NCBI RefSeq assembly: GCF_039536245.1
Contig: NZ_BAAAYN010000024.1
Coordinates: forward strand, 94,417-131,495
Source: Cryptosporangium minutisporangium
Lineage (GTDB): Bacteria; Actinomycetota; Actinomycetes; Mycobacteriales; Cryptosporangiaceae
DNA length: 37,079 bases
Reading direction: 5' to 3'
In this document: positions 8,025 through 16,260 of the stretch, piece by piece
Position numbering within the stretch: position 1 is the stretch's first letter
Layout: each line of letters opens with the position of its first letter
Notes under the pieces: model-generated
Told to the model about the DNA's origin: nothing
Seen by the model: the letters and a program-made list of their open reading frames with translations, nothing else
The model's database searches: none
Position numbers and translations under genes: made by a program

Positions 8025-9560
8025 ATGTCCACACCCGACCAGGCACCACCCGGCGCTTACGTGCTCGCCGCCGACGATCCGCAGCGCCTCGCGCTCGTCG
8101 GGCCGGACGGCCGCGAGGTGACGTTCGGCGAACTCGGCGAGGCGGCGAACCGCCTCGCCGATGCGTTCCGCGCACGGGGCCTCGGCGCCGGTGACGTGGT
8201 CGCCACGATGCTGCACAACTCGGTCGAGCACTTCGAGGCGGTGCTGGCCACGACGCAGATCGGCCTGTTCCAGGTGCCGATCAACGTTCACCTCACGCCG
8301 GAAGAGGCCGCGTACATCGTCACCGACAGCGGCGCGAAGGCGCTGATCGCGCACGACGACCTCGCGCTCGGATTGGCGCCGGTCGCGGATCAGTTGCCGG
8401 TCGCGCGGTTCGCGGTGGGCACCCCGGTCGCGGGGTGGGCCGACTACGACGTCTGGAAGGCCGAGGGATCAGCGAACCCACCCGACGACCGCGTCGCCGG
8501 GGCGTACCTGGGTTACACCTCGGGCACCACCGGCCGACCCAAGGGTGTCCGGCGGGAGATTCCGCCGATCCCGCCGGAGCTGATGATCACGTTCTTCGGC
8601 TCCCTCCTGAGCGGATTCGCGCTGTATCCGGGGCCGGGTGTGCACCTGGCGTGCTCCCCGCTCTACCATGCGGCACCGGGCAACATCGCCGCGCAGTCGC
8701 TGCACCTCGGCCACACCGTCGTGATCCTGCCGAAGTTCGAACCCGAGACCGTCCTCCGCACGATCGAGCGGTACCGGGTCACCAGCTCGCAACTGGTGCC
8801 GACCCATGTGCACCGCCTGTTACGCCTTCCCGCCGACGTCCGGGGACGCTACGACCTGTCCAGCCTGACGAACCTCCTGGTGGCCGGTGCACCGTTCGGG
8901 CCGGAGACCAAGCAGGCCGCGCTCGACTGGCTCGGCCCGGTCGTCTGGGAGTACCTCGCCTCGACCGAGGGCATGGTCGCGATCGCCTCCCCCGCCGACG
9001 CGCGGTCGCACCCGGGAACGGTCGGGCGGCCGACGTCGGAGGTGCGCATCCTCGACGACGACGGCGAGCCGGTTCCGGTCGGGGAGGCCGGGCGAATCTT
9101 TTTCGCCTCGCCCTCGGCGTTCGTGTACCACAACGATCCGGAGAAGACCGCGGCCGCGGTTCGTCCGGACGGCTTCGTCACCGCTGGTGACCTGGGGCAG
9201 CTCGACGAGGACGGGTACTTGTACCTGCTCGACCGGCGCGACGACCTGATCATCTCCGGCGGCGTCAACGTCTACCCGTCCGAGGTCGAGCAGCGGCTCC
9301 TGCTGCACCCGGCCGTCGCCGATGTCGCGGTGATCGGCGCGCCCGATCCGGAGTGGGGACAGACGGTCGTCGCGATCGTGCAGACCGAACCGGGGACGAC
9401 GCCGGGCGAAGCACTGGTCGGGGAACTCGACCGGCACTGCCGTCAGGGCTTGGCGGCGCAGAAGTGTCCCCGCCGCTTCGAGTTCCGCGAGGCGCTGCCC
9501 CGGACGCCTACCGGGAAACTGCTCCGCCGGACGCTCCGCGAGGAGGTGTCCGCAGCATGA
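8025..9560 (+). CDS. Acyl-CoA synthetase / AMP-dependent ligase
   Basis: A 511-residue ANL-superfamily enzyme that activates a carboxylic acid to an acyl-adenylate and then the CoA thioester. The P-loop YTSGTTGRPKG begins near residue 164, STEG follows at mid-protein, and GDLGQLDEDGYLYLLDRRDD with GGVNVYPSEVE mark the hinge and C-terminal domain. The catalytic lysine is K498 in PTGKLLRR. The FadD/CaiC-like short N-terminus argues for a medium-chain, aromatic or terpenoid acid. ATG 8025 follows a GGAAGGGCGG purine run. Its stop overlaps the start of the downstream kinase gene (ATGA), so the two are translationally coupled. Confidence 0.92.
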   Translation: MSTPDQAPPGAYVLAADDPQRLALVGPDGREVTFGELGEAANRLADAFRARGLGAGDVVATMLHNSVEHFEAVLATTQIGLFQVPINVHLTPEEAAYIVTDSGAKALIAHDDLALGLAPVADQLPVARFAVGTPVAGWADYDVWKAEGSANPPDDRVAGAYLGYTSGTTGRPKGVRREIPPIPPELMITFFGSLLSGFALYPGPGVHLACSPLYHAAPGNIAAQSLHLGHTVVILPKFEPETVLRTIERYRVTSSQLVPTHVHRLLRLPADVRGRYDLSSLTNLLVAGAPFGPETKQAALDWLGPVVWEYLASTEGMVAIASPADARSHPGTVGRPTSEVRILDDDGEPVPVGEAGRIFFASPSAFVYHNDPEKTAAAVRPDGFVTAGDLGQLDEDGYLYLLDRRDDLIISGGVNVYPSEVEQRLLLHPAVADVAVIGAPDPEWGQTVVAIVQTEPGTTPGEALVGELDRHCRQGLAAQKCPRRFEFREALPRTPTGKLLRRTLREEVSAA

Positions 9561-10699
9561 CGCGGCTTCCCTTACCCACCGTCAGCGACCCCGAGCTGCT
9601 GATCGATGATCCGGCCGCGCTCACGCCGGAGTGGCTGAGCCGGGCGCTCGGCCTCCCGGTGCGGGCGACGCGGCACGCGCCGATCGGCACCGGCCAGATC
9701 GGCGGAAGCTACCGGGTGGAGTTGGAGTACGCCGGGCCGGTCCCGTCGGAGGCGCCGACGAGTGTCGTCGCCAAGATCGCCGTCGGCACCGAGGCGCAAC
9801 GCGCGCAGGTCAGCCGCGCGTTCGTCTCGGAGGTGGGGTTCTATCTGCACCTCGCCGACCGGGTCAAGGCCCGCATCCCGCACTGCTGGTACGGCGCGAT
9901 CAGTACCGACCACACCCGCTTCACGCTGATCCTCGAGGACCTGACGCCCTCGGTGCCGGGCAACCAGGCCGCCGGGTGCACGCTGGAGCAGGCCCACGAC
10001 GCCGTGCAGAACCTCGCCGCGCTGCACGCGTCGTTCTGGAACGACGAGTTCCTCGTGAGCGGGCTGGAGTGGCTCACTCTTCCGACGACCGAACTCGCCC
10101 AACTCGCCGGGGTCGCCCTCCAGGGCGCCACCGAGACGTTCGTCGAGCGCTTCGGCGCGGACCTGGCGCACGAGGACGCCGCGACGCTCGCCGCCGCGGC
10201 GACGGTGGTGACCGAGTGGGTGCTCTCCCACCAGACGCCGTTCTCACTGGTCCACGGCGACTACCGGCTGGACAACCTGATGTTCCCGCGGTCCGGAACC
10301 GGCTCGGCGGCCCTGGACTGGCAAGGGCTCTCGATCGGCCATCCGGGGCGGGACCTCGCCTACTTCGTCGCGCTGTCGCTCCCGCCGGACCTCCGGCGGG
10401 AGCACGAGCACGAGTTGGTCGCCGCCTACCACTCCGCGCTGGTCGGCCACGGGGTGCGGGGCTTCTCCCCCGACGACTGCCTGGCCGGTTACCGGGTCGG
10501 AATGCTGCAGGGACCGCTGATCACCGTGCTCGGCTGCGTCTACTCCCCGGCGGAGCGGACCGCCGACGCCGACGCGATGTTCCTGTCGATGGCGTCGCGG
10601 TCGGCGCGCGCCATCCGGGACCTGGGCACCGTGGAGCTGATCAGCGCTCCGCGGCACGAGCCCGCTGCTGACCGACGAAGCGGGTCGCCGCCCGGTTGA
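9557..10699 (+). CDS. APH/EcKinase-like phosphotransferase
   Basis: A 380-residue small-molecule kinase of the aminoglycoside-phosphotransferase/ecdysteroid-kinase-like fold. The catalytic loop VHGDYRLDNLMF has H233-G-D and the downstream N, and ALDWQGLSIGHPGRDLAYF carries the Mg-binding DxD-type aspartate. An N-terminal lobe with VVAKIAVGTEAQRAQVSRAF supplies the nucleotide lysine. Coupling by ATGA to an acyl-CoA ligase and the P450 neighbourhood argue against antibiotic resistance and for phosphorylation of a catabolic alcohol or CoA-pathway intermediate; this is inference. Its last 59 bases overlap the 3' end of the convergent SDR gene. A second member of the same fold is at 30988. Confidence 0.82.
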   Translation: MTRLPLPTVSDPELLIDDPAALTPEWLSRALGLPVRATRHAPIGTGQIGGSYRVELEYAGPVPSEAPTSVVAKIAVGTEAQRAQVSRAFVSEVGFYLHLADRVKARIPHCWYGAISTDHTRFTLILEDLTPSVPGNQAAGCTLEQAHDAVQNLAALHASFWNDEFLVSGLEWLTLPTTELAQLAGVALQGATETFVERFGADLAHEDAATLAAAATVVTEWVLSHQTPFSLVHGDYRLDNLMFPRSGTGSAALDWQGLSIGHPGRDLAYFVALSLPPDLRREHEHELVAAYHSALVGHGVRGFSPDDCLAGYRVGMLQGPLITVLGCVYSPAERTADADAMFLSMASRSARAIRDLGTVELISAPRHEPAADRRSGSPPG

Positions 10700-11444
10700 G
10701 CAGCAGCGGTGCGGCCCGGCCGAAGCGCCAGGCGAGCCGGCCGCTGCGCGGCGTCACCACCATCGCCCGGTCGGCGGCGACCGCGCGCAGCACCTCGGCG
10801 GCCAGCCGGTCGACGTCGTACGGCCGCTGCTTGCCCTGCAGGAACAGGTCGCGGGCGACGATGCGCCCCACCGAACCCTTGTCGAGGATCGGGGTGTCCA
10901 CCGCGCCGGGACAGACGACGGTCACCCCGACGCCGTGCGCGGCGGCCTCCGAGCGCAGCGCCAGCGACAGCCCGACGATCGCGTGTTTGGTCGTGACGTA
11001 GCTGGTCAGCAGCCCGGAGGGGAGCAGTCCGGCGAGCGAGGCGACGTTGACGATGTGCCCGGAGCCCCTCGCGACCATCCGCGGGTACGCCGCAGCGATC
11101 CCGTGGACGACGCCGCGCAGGTTGACGTCGATGATCTGGTTCCACTGGCCGAGCGTCAGGTCCGTGGTCTCGCCGCCGAACACGATGCCGGCGTTGTTGA
11201 ACAGCAGATCCGGGCAGTCGACGTCGTCGACCACCCGCTGGACGGCGTCGGCGTCGGTGACGTCGAGGCGGGCCGAGCGAGCGTCCGGCAGGTCAGCGGC
11301 GACCCGCGCGGCCGCGTCGCCGTCCAGGTCGGTGCAGACCACCTGGGCGCCGCCGACGGCCAGTGCGCGGCAGAGTGCGGCGCCGATCCCGGAGCCGCCG
11401 CCGGTCACCAGCGCCGTCCGTCCGGAGAACTTGTTCTTGTCCAC
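10641..11444 (-). CDS. Short-chain dehydrogenase/reductase
   Basis: A 267-residue classical SDR that oxidises or reduces a hydroxyl/keto group with NAD(P). The cofactor motif TGGGSGIG spans 14-21, with an aspartate after beta-2 (VVCTDLDGD) that favours NAD; NNAG lies near 84-87, and the catalytic S136, Y149 and K153 are all present (SYVTTK). The C-terminus RFGRAAPLLLNRAATRFV resembles SDRs that touch lipids or the membrane. GTG 11444 is chosen because GAGGG lies five bases upstream and the SDR fold begins immediately. It is the last gene of the minus-strand block and has its own operator-bearing promoter after the TetR gene. Confidence 0.9.
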   Translation of the reverse strand: MDKNKFSGRTALVTGGGSGIGAALCRALAVGGAQVVCTDLDGDAAARVAADLPDARSARLDVTDADAVQRVVDDVDCPDLLFNNAGIVFGGETTDLTLGQWNQIIDVNLRGVVHGIAAAYPRMVARGSGHIVNVASLAGLLPSGLLTSYVTTKHAIVGLSLALRSEAAAHGVGVTVVCPGAVDTPILDKGSVGRIVARDLFLQGKQRPYDVDRLAAEVLRAVAADRAMVVTPRSGRLAWRFGRAAPLLLNRAATRFVGQQRARAAER

Positions 11445-11457
11445 GCACGCCCTCACT

Positions 11458-11471
11458 GAACTTTGCAGTTC
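11458..11471. promoter_or_regulatory. Palindromic operator in the SDR leader
   Basis: GAACTTTGCAGTTC has 5-base perfect arms around four bases and ends 13 bases before the SDR start. Its GAACT/AGTTC half-sites match those at 7892-7906. Confidence 0.45.
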
Positions 11472-11483
11472 TCGATCTATGTC

Positions 11484-11519
11484 AGAACCGGTTCTAGTAT
11501 CTGCCCGGCGTACTGTCCA
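11484..11519 (-). promoter_or_regulatory. SDR promoter with AGAACCGGTTCT operator
   Basis: The perfect 12-base palindrome AGAACCGGTTCT occupies 11484-11495. It overlaps a candidate -10 TAGAAC (11491-11496), which is 17 bases from TGGACA (11514-11519). The palindrome differs at one fixed base from the published mycobacterial KstR consensus TnnAACnnGTTnnA. The TetR gene ends 29 bases further upstream, so this is the natural operator of that regulator. Confidence 0.55.
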
Positions 11520-11548
11520 GCCGCGGCCGCCCGCCCCGGAGAGCGGCC

Positions 11549-12151
11549 TCAGCGCAGCTCGGGCGCGAGCGAGTCGATGAACCGGTCGGCGAGCCGGTAG
11601 ACCTTCTTCATGTCGCCGCCGTGGAAGATCGCCCGCATCGAGCCCCAGTTGACGATCGAGAAGAGAATGTCCGCGGCGTCGGCGGCTCGGTCGGGCCCGA
11701 GCACCGCGAGGTGCTGCGTCAGTCGCGACAGTGAGGCCAGGGACATCTCGGCGAGGATCCGGGTGGCTTCCGGATCGGCGCTGTGCTGCAACGCCAGCGA
11801 CGCCCGGAAGAACTGCGGCTCCCGCTCGAACGCACGGATCAGCCGGCGGATCCAGGTCCGGACGCGCTCCTCCGCCGTGGCCTTCCGCAGCGCCGGGTCC
11901 GGACGGTCGAGCGCCGACCACTTCTGGAGCACGCACGCGTAGAGGTGGTCTTTGGACGCGAAGTAGCGGTAGAGCGTCGCGCGGGCGACGTCGGCGGCCT
12001 CGGCGACGTCGCGGATCTGGATGCGCTCGTACTCGTGCTGCCGCAGCACGGCGAGCCCCGCGTCGATGATCCGCTCCCGTCGGGCGCGCTGCCACGGCGG
12101 CAGGCCTTCCACCGGCAGGCCGCCGGTCCCGCCCTCTGTCTGCGCCGTCAT
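11549..12151 (-). CDS. TetR-family transcriptional regulator
   Basis: A 200-residue TetR protein: N-terminal helix-turn-helix at about 25-72 (IQIRDVAEAADVARATLYRY then FASKDHL), followed by an all-helical ligand domain. The DNA-binding domain resembles KstR and related regulators of steroid and lipid catabolism in actinobacteria, including the TLYRYFASKDHL turn. It sits 13 bases after the CMD-like gene on the same strand, so it is read with the P450 operon and probably autoregulated. ATG 12151 has only a weak GGGG upstream. Palindromes with AGAAC/GTTCT arms at 11484, 14688 and 16178 are its probable sites; this link is inferred. Confidence 0.88.
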   Translation of the reverse strand: MTAQTEGGTGGLPVEGLPPWQRARRERIIDAGLAVLRQHEYERIQIRDVAEAADVARATLYRYFASKDHLYACVLQKWSALDRPDPALRKATAEERVRTWIRRLIRAFEREPQFFRASLALQHSADPEATRILAEMSLASLSRLTQHLAVLGPDRAADAADILFSIVNWGSMRAIFHGGDMKKVYRLADRFIDSLAPELR

Positions 12152-12164
12152 CGCGCCCCGGACT

Positions 12165-12530
12165 TTAGCGCGCGCCCTTGGCGATCGTCTGCTCGACCAG
12201 CGTGTTGAGCTTCGCCCCGGTCGGCCAACCGACGTAGTGACTGAGGAAGATGACGATCTCCCGCAGCTCGTCGTCGTCGAGTTCGCCGTTCTGGTAGGCG
12301 GCCGGGATCTGGAGTCCCAGCACGTCCATGGTGCCGGTGGCGGCGAGCAGCCCGATGAGCATGAGCCGACGGTCGCGGGTGCTCAGCCCCGGCCGGTTCC
12401 AGATGTCGGCGAAGAGGTGATCGGCGGTGTAGCGCCAGAATTCACCTTCGCCGTCCTGGAACTCGAAGCCGTAGACCTCGGCCATCCGCTCCAGGCCACG
12501 GCGGCGTAACTCGTCCGGCTGCTCGGTCAT
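12165..12530 (-). CDS. Carboxymuconolactone decarboxylase-like protein
   Basis: A 121-residue all-helical protein matching the gamma-carboxymuconolactone decarboxylase family: LSTRDRRLMLIGLLAATG, then a helix with LGLQIPAAYQNGELDDDELR and HYVGWPTGAKLN near the C-terminus. The AhpD CxxC pair is absent, so a peroxidase role is unlikely. The family includes true decarboxylases and many uncharacterised members in catabolic operons. Its ATG overlaps the upstream dehydrogenase stop (ATGA), and the TetR gene follows at once. Confidence 0.8.
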   Translation of the reverse strand: MTEQPDELRRRGLERMAEVYGFEFQDGEGEFWRYTADHLFADIWNRPGLSTRDRRLMLIGLLAATGTMDVLGLQIPAAYQNGELDDDELREIVIFLSHYVGWPTGAKLNTLVEQTIAKGAR

Positions 12531-13417
12531 GCGGTGCCCTCCGCGGGTTCGTCGGTACTGTCCGGAACATCCGGCGGAAGGCCCAGTGCACGGGCGAGGT
12601 TGGCGAGCGAGTAGCGGGCGAGCGGGACGTCGACCCCGAGCCGTTCGGCCATCCCGACCGCGAGGCCGAGGTCCTTCTCCCCGAGCGCCCGGACGTGCGC
12701 GAAGATCCCGTGCCAGGGGTCCTCCGGCGCGAGCTGCGCGGTCGAGTCGCGGTACATGATGGCGCCGGGGCCGCCGGTGATCGCGTCGGTGTGGCGTACG
12801 ACGTGGCCCAGCTCCACCAGGTCGATCCCGGCCGCCTCGGCCAGCCGCTGCGCTTCGGCGACGGCGGTGAACGAGACGAAGTGCAGCAGGTTCCGGGCCA
12901 CCTTCATCCTGGTCCCGGCCCCGATCGGCCCGGCGTGGATCACCCGGGTTCCCATCCTGGCCAGCACGTCCGCGGCCGCGGCGTACGCGTCGTCCGCGCC
13001 GCCGACCAGGATGGCCAGCGTGCCGTTCGCGGCGCCGATCGTGCTTCCGCTGACCGGCGCGTCGATCACCCGGACACCGGAGCGCGCGGACAGCTCCGCG
13101 AGCCGCGCCGGGGTCTCCGGTGCGACCGTCGAGTGGATCGCGACCACGAGCCCGGGAGAGGCCGCCCCGAGGATCTCCGCGAGCACGTCGCGTACCTGGT
13201 CGTCGTCGCGCACCATGACGCAGACGGTGCCGGCGCCGCCCACCGCTGCGGCCAGCTCCGCCACGCTCGTCGCCACCTTCGCCCCGGCCCGCACGAATTC
13301 GGCGAGTGGCTCCGGTGCGACGTCGTAGACGAACAGCCCATCGGGCCAGTCCAGCAGCCGCCGGGCCATCGGAGCGCCGATCGCCCCCAGCCCGACGAAC
13401 CCCACCGGACCCGTCAT
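12527..13417 (-). CDS. 3-Hydroxyisobutyrate dehydrogenase-type NAD(P)-dependent reductase
   Basis: A 296-residue beta-hydroxyacid dehydrogenase. The Rossmann motif GLGAIG (9-14), substrate-binding DAPVSGS (about 119-125) and catalytic lysine K172 in GAGTRMKVARN are present; the usual KxxNN is KVARN here, so one asparagine is replaced by arginine. The family oxidises beta-hydroxyacids or reduces semialdehydes. The start is ATG 13417, which overlaps the P450 stop as TGATG; the frame continues upstream without function. The gene sits between a P450 and the CMD-like gene in a tightly coupled operon, suggesting work on a short hydroxyacid fragment or a hydroxylated product. Substrate unknown. Confidence 0.88.
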   Translation of the reverse strand: MTGPVGFVGLGAIGAPMARRLLDWPDGLFVYDVAPEPLAEFVRAGAKVATSVAELAAAVGGAGTVCVMVRDDDQVRDVLAEILGAASPGLVVAIHSTVAPETPARLAELSARSGVRVIDAPVSGSTIGAANGTLAILVGGADDAYAAAADVLARMGTRVIHAGPIGAGTRMKVARNLLHFVSFTAVAEAQRLAEAAGIDLVELGHVVRHTDAITGGPGAIMYRDSTAQLAPEDPWHGIFAHVRALGEKDLGLAVGMAERLGVDVPLARYSLANLARALGLPPDVPDSTDEPAEGTA

Positions 13418-14646
13418 CAGCGCACTTCCGCCGTGACCGGGAGGTACGCGTAGCCGCGCACGTTGGCGGAGTAGAAGCGCAGGCACCGCTCGTGGTCCAC
13501 CTCGACGGTGCGGAACCTCCGGACGACTTCCCGCAGCACGATGTTCGCCTCCAGCCGCGCCAGGCTCGCCCCGAGGCAGTAGTGCCGCCCGCCCCCGAAG
13601 CTCAAGATCCGGGCGAGCTCGTCCTTGGACCGGGTGACGTCGAACGTGTCCGGCGCGGAGAAGACCGCGTCGTCCCGGCCGGCCGAACCGAGCGCGAGGA
13701 GCACCTGGGCGCCGGCCGGGGCCGTGACGTCGTGCAGCGTGACGTCCTCGACGAGATGCCGGGCCAGCAGCTGGGTGGAGGTGTCGAACCGCAGGGTCTC
13801 CTCGACCCACGCCGGGATCAGCGTCGGGTCGCCGAAGACCAGGTCGCGCTGCTCCGGGTGCGCGGTGAGCTGGTAGATCGCGTTGCCGAGCAGCTTCGTC
13901 GTCGTCTCGTTGCCGGCGACGACCATGAGGAACAGGAACGCGACGACCTCGTCGTCGGTCATCCGCTCGCCCCCGTCAGCACCTCCGTCCGTGCCCTCGC
14001 CATCCGCAGCGAGCAGTGCCGACGTCAGGTCGTCCGTCGGCCGCCGGTGTCGCTCGGCGACGTGGTTGCGGTAGTACTCCATCAGCCGGAGCCCGGCATC
14101 GAGGCCGGCGGAAGGCACGTCCCGCAGCCCGTCCTCGCGCTGGACCAGCAGGTCGGCGAGGCGACGCACCTCGACGCGATCGGGCTCGGGCACGCCGAGC
14201 ATCTCGGAGATGACGTCCATCGGCACCTTGCCCGCCAAGTCACCGATCCAGTCGAACGACGCCGTCGCGCCGGGTCCGGCGCCGGTCAGCAGCCGGTCGA
14301 GGTAGTGGTCGGTGATCCGCTGGATCCGTGGCTCCATTTCGGCGACCCGACGCGGCGTGAAGCCCCGGGAGACCAGTTTCCGCAGCCGGGACTGCTCGGG
14401 TGGGTCCATCGCCAGGAACGACATGACGACGTGCGCGTGCGGGCTCCAGGCGCTCTTGTCCATCGAGACGCCCATCGTGTTGCTGTACGCGCGATCCGCA
14501 CGCAGGGCGGCGCTGACGTCGGCGTGGCGCGTGAGCACCCAGAAGTCGTGCTCGGTGTTGTGGTGGAGCGGGCTCTCCCGCCGCAGCCGCCGGTAGACCG
14601 GGTACGGATCGTCCTGGAGCAGGTGGTCGTACGGGTCGAAGTTCAT
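13417..14646 (-). CDS. Cytochrome P450 (second of three)
   Basis: A 409-residue P450 with I-helix AGNETT, ExxR in EETLRF and haem loop FGGGRHYCLG (thiolate C357). The threonine pair follows an acid (NETT) rather than the NDTT of the first P450, so the two are from different families. Residues about 215-230 hold a glycine-rich acidic insert (DGEGTDGGADGGE) before the I-helix. ATG 14646 follows GGGGAG with six bases between; an in-frame extension to 14940 overlaps the upstream gene and is rejected. It leads the coupled operon P450-dehydrogenase-CMD-TetR. Confidence 0.92.
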   Translation of the reverse strand: MNFDPYDHLLQDDPYPVYRRLRRESPLHHNTEHDFWVLTRHADVSAALRADRAYSNTMGVSMDKSAWSPHAHVVMSFLAMDPPEQSRLRKLVSRGFTPRRVAEMEPRIQRITDHYLDRLLTGAGPGATASFDWIGDLAGKVPMDVISEMLGVPEPDRVEVRRLADLLVQREDGLRDVPSAGLDAGLRLMEYYRNHVAERHRRPTDDLTSALLAADGEGTDGGADGGERMTDDEVVAFLFLMVVAGNETTTKLLGNAIYQLTAHPEQRDLVFGDPTLIPAWVEETLRFDTSTQLLARHLVEDVTLHDVTAPAGAQVLLALGSAGRDDAVFSAPDTFDVTRSKDELARILSFGGGRHYCLGASLARLEANIVLREVVRRFRTVEVDHERCLRFYSANVRGYAYLPVTAEVR

Positions 14647-14680
14647 CGGTGGCTCCCCGGAGCAGTCGGCAGCCGGACGC

Positions 14681-16153
14681 TCAAAGTAGAACACGTTCTT
14701 GCCCGAGGCGAGCCGCGTGGCGTCCGCAGCGCCTGCCGAAGAACGACGCCTCACCCAGCTGGGTGCCGGACGCGTACCCGCGCCCGTCCACCGCGATGTT
14801 CGACGCGCAGGCGCCCGCCGCGTAGACACCGGCGACGACCGACCCCTCGGCGCGCAGCAGCTGGCCGTCCGGATTGACCCGCAAGCCCCCGCAGCTGAAG
14901 CCGGAGTAGAAGCACGCACCGGGGGTGAGGTCGTAGGCACCCCACGGGCCCTGGTCGAGTGGGACGACGTACTGCTCGGCCTTGTGGAACTCCGGGTCGT
15001 CGCCGGTGGCGGCGGCCGTGTCGTACGCCCGCATCGTGGCCACCAGCGCCCCGGCGGGCATCCCCAGCGCCCGCTCCATCTCCTCGATCGTGTCCCACCC
15101 GTCGACGAGCGGCTGGAACTTGTAGCTCGGCTGCGTCATCGTCGCCGAGTCGAGGATCAGGTACGCGGCCTGGTCGGGCTGGTCGAAGACGAACGCCGCG
15201 ACCCGGGAGTGGTAGACGTCCTCGCTGACGAACCGCCGGCCGAGCTTGTTCACCACGATGCCCCGCAGGGTCTCCTCCGGCGGGTAGAACGGCGAGGTGA
15301 AGAAGGCCCCCTCCATGTGGTCGGCGATGCCGCCCACCGACTCGCCGAGCCGGATGCCCAGTCCGTCGTCGTAGGTGTTGCCCAGGGCCATTCCCCGGGT
15401 GAACAACGCGCCCAGCTGCGGCGCGTAGGCGTCGACCATCTCCGGGTTGAGGACGAACCCACCTGCGGCGAGTACGACGCTCCGGGCCCGGATGACGCCT
15501 TCGTCCGCGTAGCGGCGCCAGCGCGCGCCGACCACCGTGTCGTCCCGCACCACCAGCGCGCTCGCGCCGGTGTCATAGCGGACCTCCACGCCGAGTTCGG
15601 CCAGCCGGTTGAGCGCCCGTTCGACGACGAACGAGCCACCACCGATGTCGCCCACGACCGGCGGCTTGTGACCGCGCGGCGCCGGCCGGGCGATCTCCCG
15701 GAACGGCCAGCACTTCTCGTTGCCGGTGAACATCAGGCCCTGGGTTCCCGGCTGCACCACGGCCTTGTGCGGGTAGTACGAGCGCTCGAACTCGAACCCG
15801 AGCGACTCCAGCCAGCCGAAGTGCTCGACGCTGCCTTCGGCGTAGAGGCGGATCTTCTCCGGATCGCACTCCGGCGACATCTGGGCCAGGTACGCGGCCA
15901 TCTCGGCCGGAGTGTCCTCCCACCCGGTGGCCTGCTGGACCGGCGTGCCGCCACCGAGGTAGAAGTGCCCACCGGACATCGCGCTGGTGCAGGTCAGCCG
16001 TCCGCCGCGGTCGATGACCAGGACGCGGGCACCCGCCGTCGCCGCCTCGATCGCGGCGCTCACCCCGGCCATCCCGGCGCCGATCACCAGGACGTCGACG
16101 TCGTCGGACCAATCCGTCACCTCGTCCGCCGCGACCGCCGGAACCGGCTCCAC
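14681..16153 (-). CDS. FAD-binding dehydrogenase of the 3-ketosteroid dehydrogenase/fumarate reductase family
   Basis: A 490-residue flavoprotein. VLVIGAGMAG (glycines 25-30) binds FAD, GGHFYLGGG follows, and the C-terminal GYASGTQLGEASFFGRRCG is the family's FAD-closing motif. Relatives include 3-ketosteroid Delta1- and Delta4-dehydrogenases and soluble fumarate reductases; without alignment the reaction cannot be fixed, but C=C formation next to a ketone fits the neighbourhood. Three GTG codons are possible; GTG 16153 is preferred because AGGAG lies eight bases upstream, whereas 16159 and 16162 are too close to it. An operator-bearing promoter lies just upstream (16178-16214). The P450 operon starts 34 bases after its stop. 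Confidence 0.87.
   Translation of the reverse strand: MEPVPAVAADEVTDWSDDVDVLVIGAGMAGVSAAIEAATAGARVLVIDRGGRLTCTSAMSGGHFYLGGGTPVQQATGWEDTPAEMAAYLAQMSPECDPEKIRLYAEGSVEHFGWLESLGFEFERSYYPHKAVVQPGTQGLMFTGNEKCWPFREIARPAPRGHKPPVVGDIGGGSFVVERALNRLAELGVEVRYDTGASALVVRDDTVVGARWRRYADEGVIRARSVVLAAGGFVLNPEMVDAYAPQLGALFTRGMALGNTYDDGLGIRLGESVGGIADHMEGAFFTSPFYPPEETLRGIVVNKLGRRFVSEDVYHSRVAAFVFDQPDQAAYLILDSATMTQPSYKFQPLVDGWDTIEEMERALGMPAGALVATMRAYDTAAATGDDPEFHKAEQYVVPLDQGPWGAYDLTPGACFYSGFSCGGLRVNPDGQLLRAEGSVVAGVYAAGACASNIAVDGRGYASGTQLGEASFFGRRCGRHAARLGQERVLL
14688..14699. promoter_or_regulatory. AGAAC-AC-GTTCT palindrome ahead of the second P450 operon
   Basis: AGAACACGTTCT has 5-base arms around two bases and lies 42-53 bases upstream of the P450 start, inside the last codons of the FAD dehydrogenase gene. 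It shares half-sites with 11484 and 16178 and fits TnnAACnnGTTnnA except for the last position. No clear -35 was found here. Confidence 0.45.
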
Positions 16154-16177
16154 ACTCACCACTCCTCGACGCCGAGC

Positions 16178-16214
16178 AGAACAGAACTGAAACCTGTTCT
16201 CGTCAGAGTGTCAA
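16178..16214 (-). promoter_or_regulatory. FAD dehydrogenase promoter with AGAACAG/CTGTTCT operator
   Basis: The arms AGAACAG (16178-16184) and CTGTTCT (16194-16200) are perfectly complementary across nine bases. A perfect minus-strand -35 TTGACA lies at 16209-16214. The best -10 at 17-base spacing, TTCAGT (16186-16191), is poor and lies inside the operator. This is the arrangement expected for repression by the nearby TetR protein. Confidence 0.55.
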
Positions 16215-16260
16215 ACGCGGGTGAGCGCCCGCAAGCGTTGCGGCGAGGACCGGCGAGCGA

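Noticed and set aside
9557-10699. Aminoglycoside resistance gene
   Set aside because: The kinase fold is generic; coupling to an acyl-CoA ligase and the presence of a second copy coupled to a P450 make a catabolic role far more likely.
14681-14760. Frameshifted or broken C-terminus of the FAD dehydrogenase
   Set aside because: The family's closing motif (LGEASFFGRRCGRHAA) is intact and followed by a normal stop, so the gene is complete.
14647-14940. N-terminal extension of the second P450 to 14940
   Set aside because: It would run through the 3' part of the FAD dehydrogenase gene; a good ribosome site precedes the ATG at 14646.
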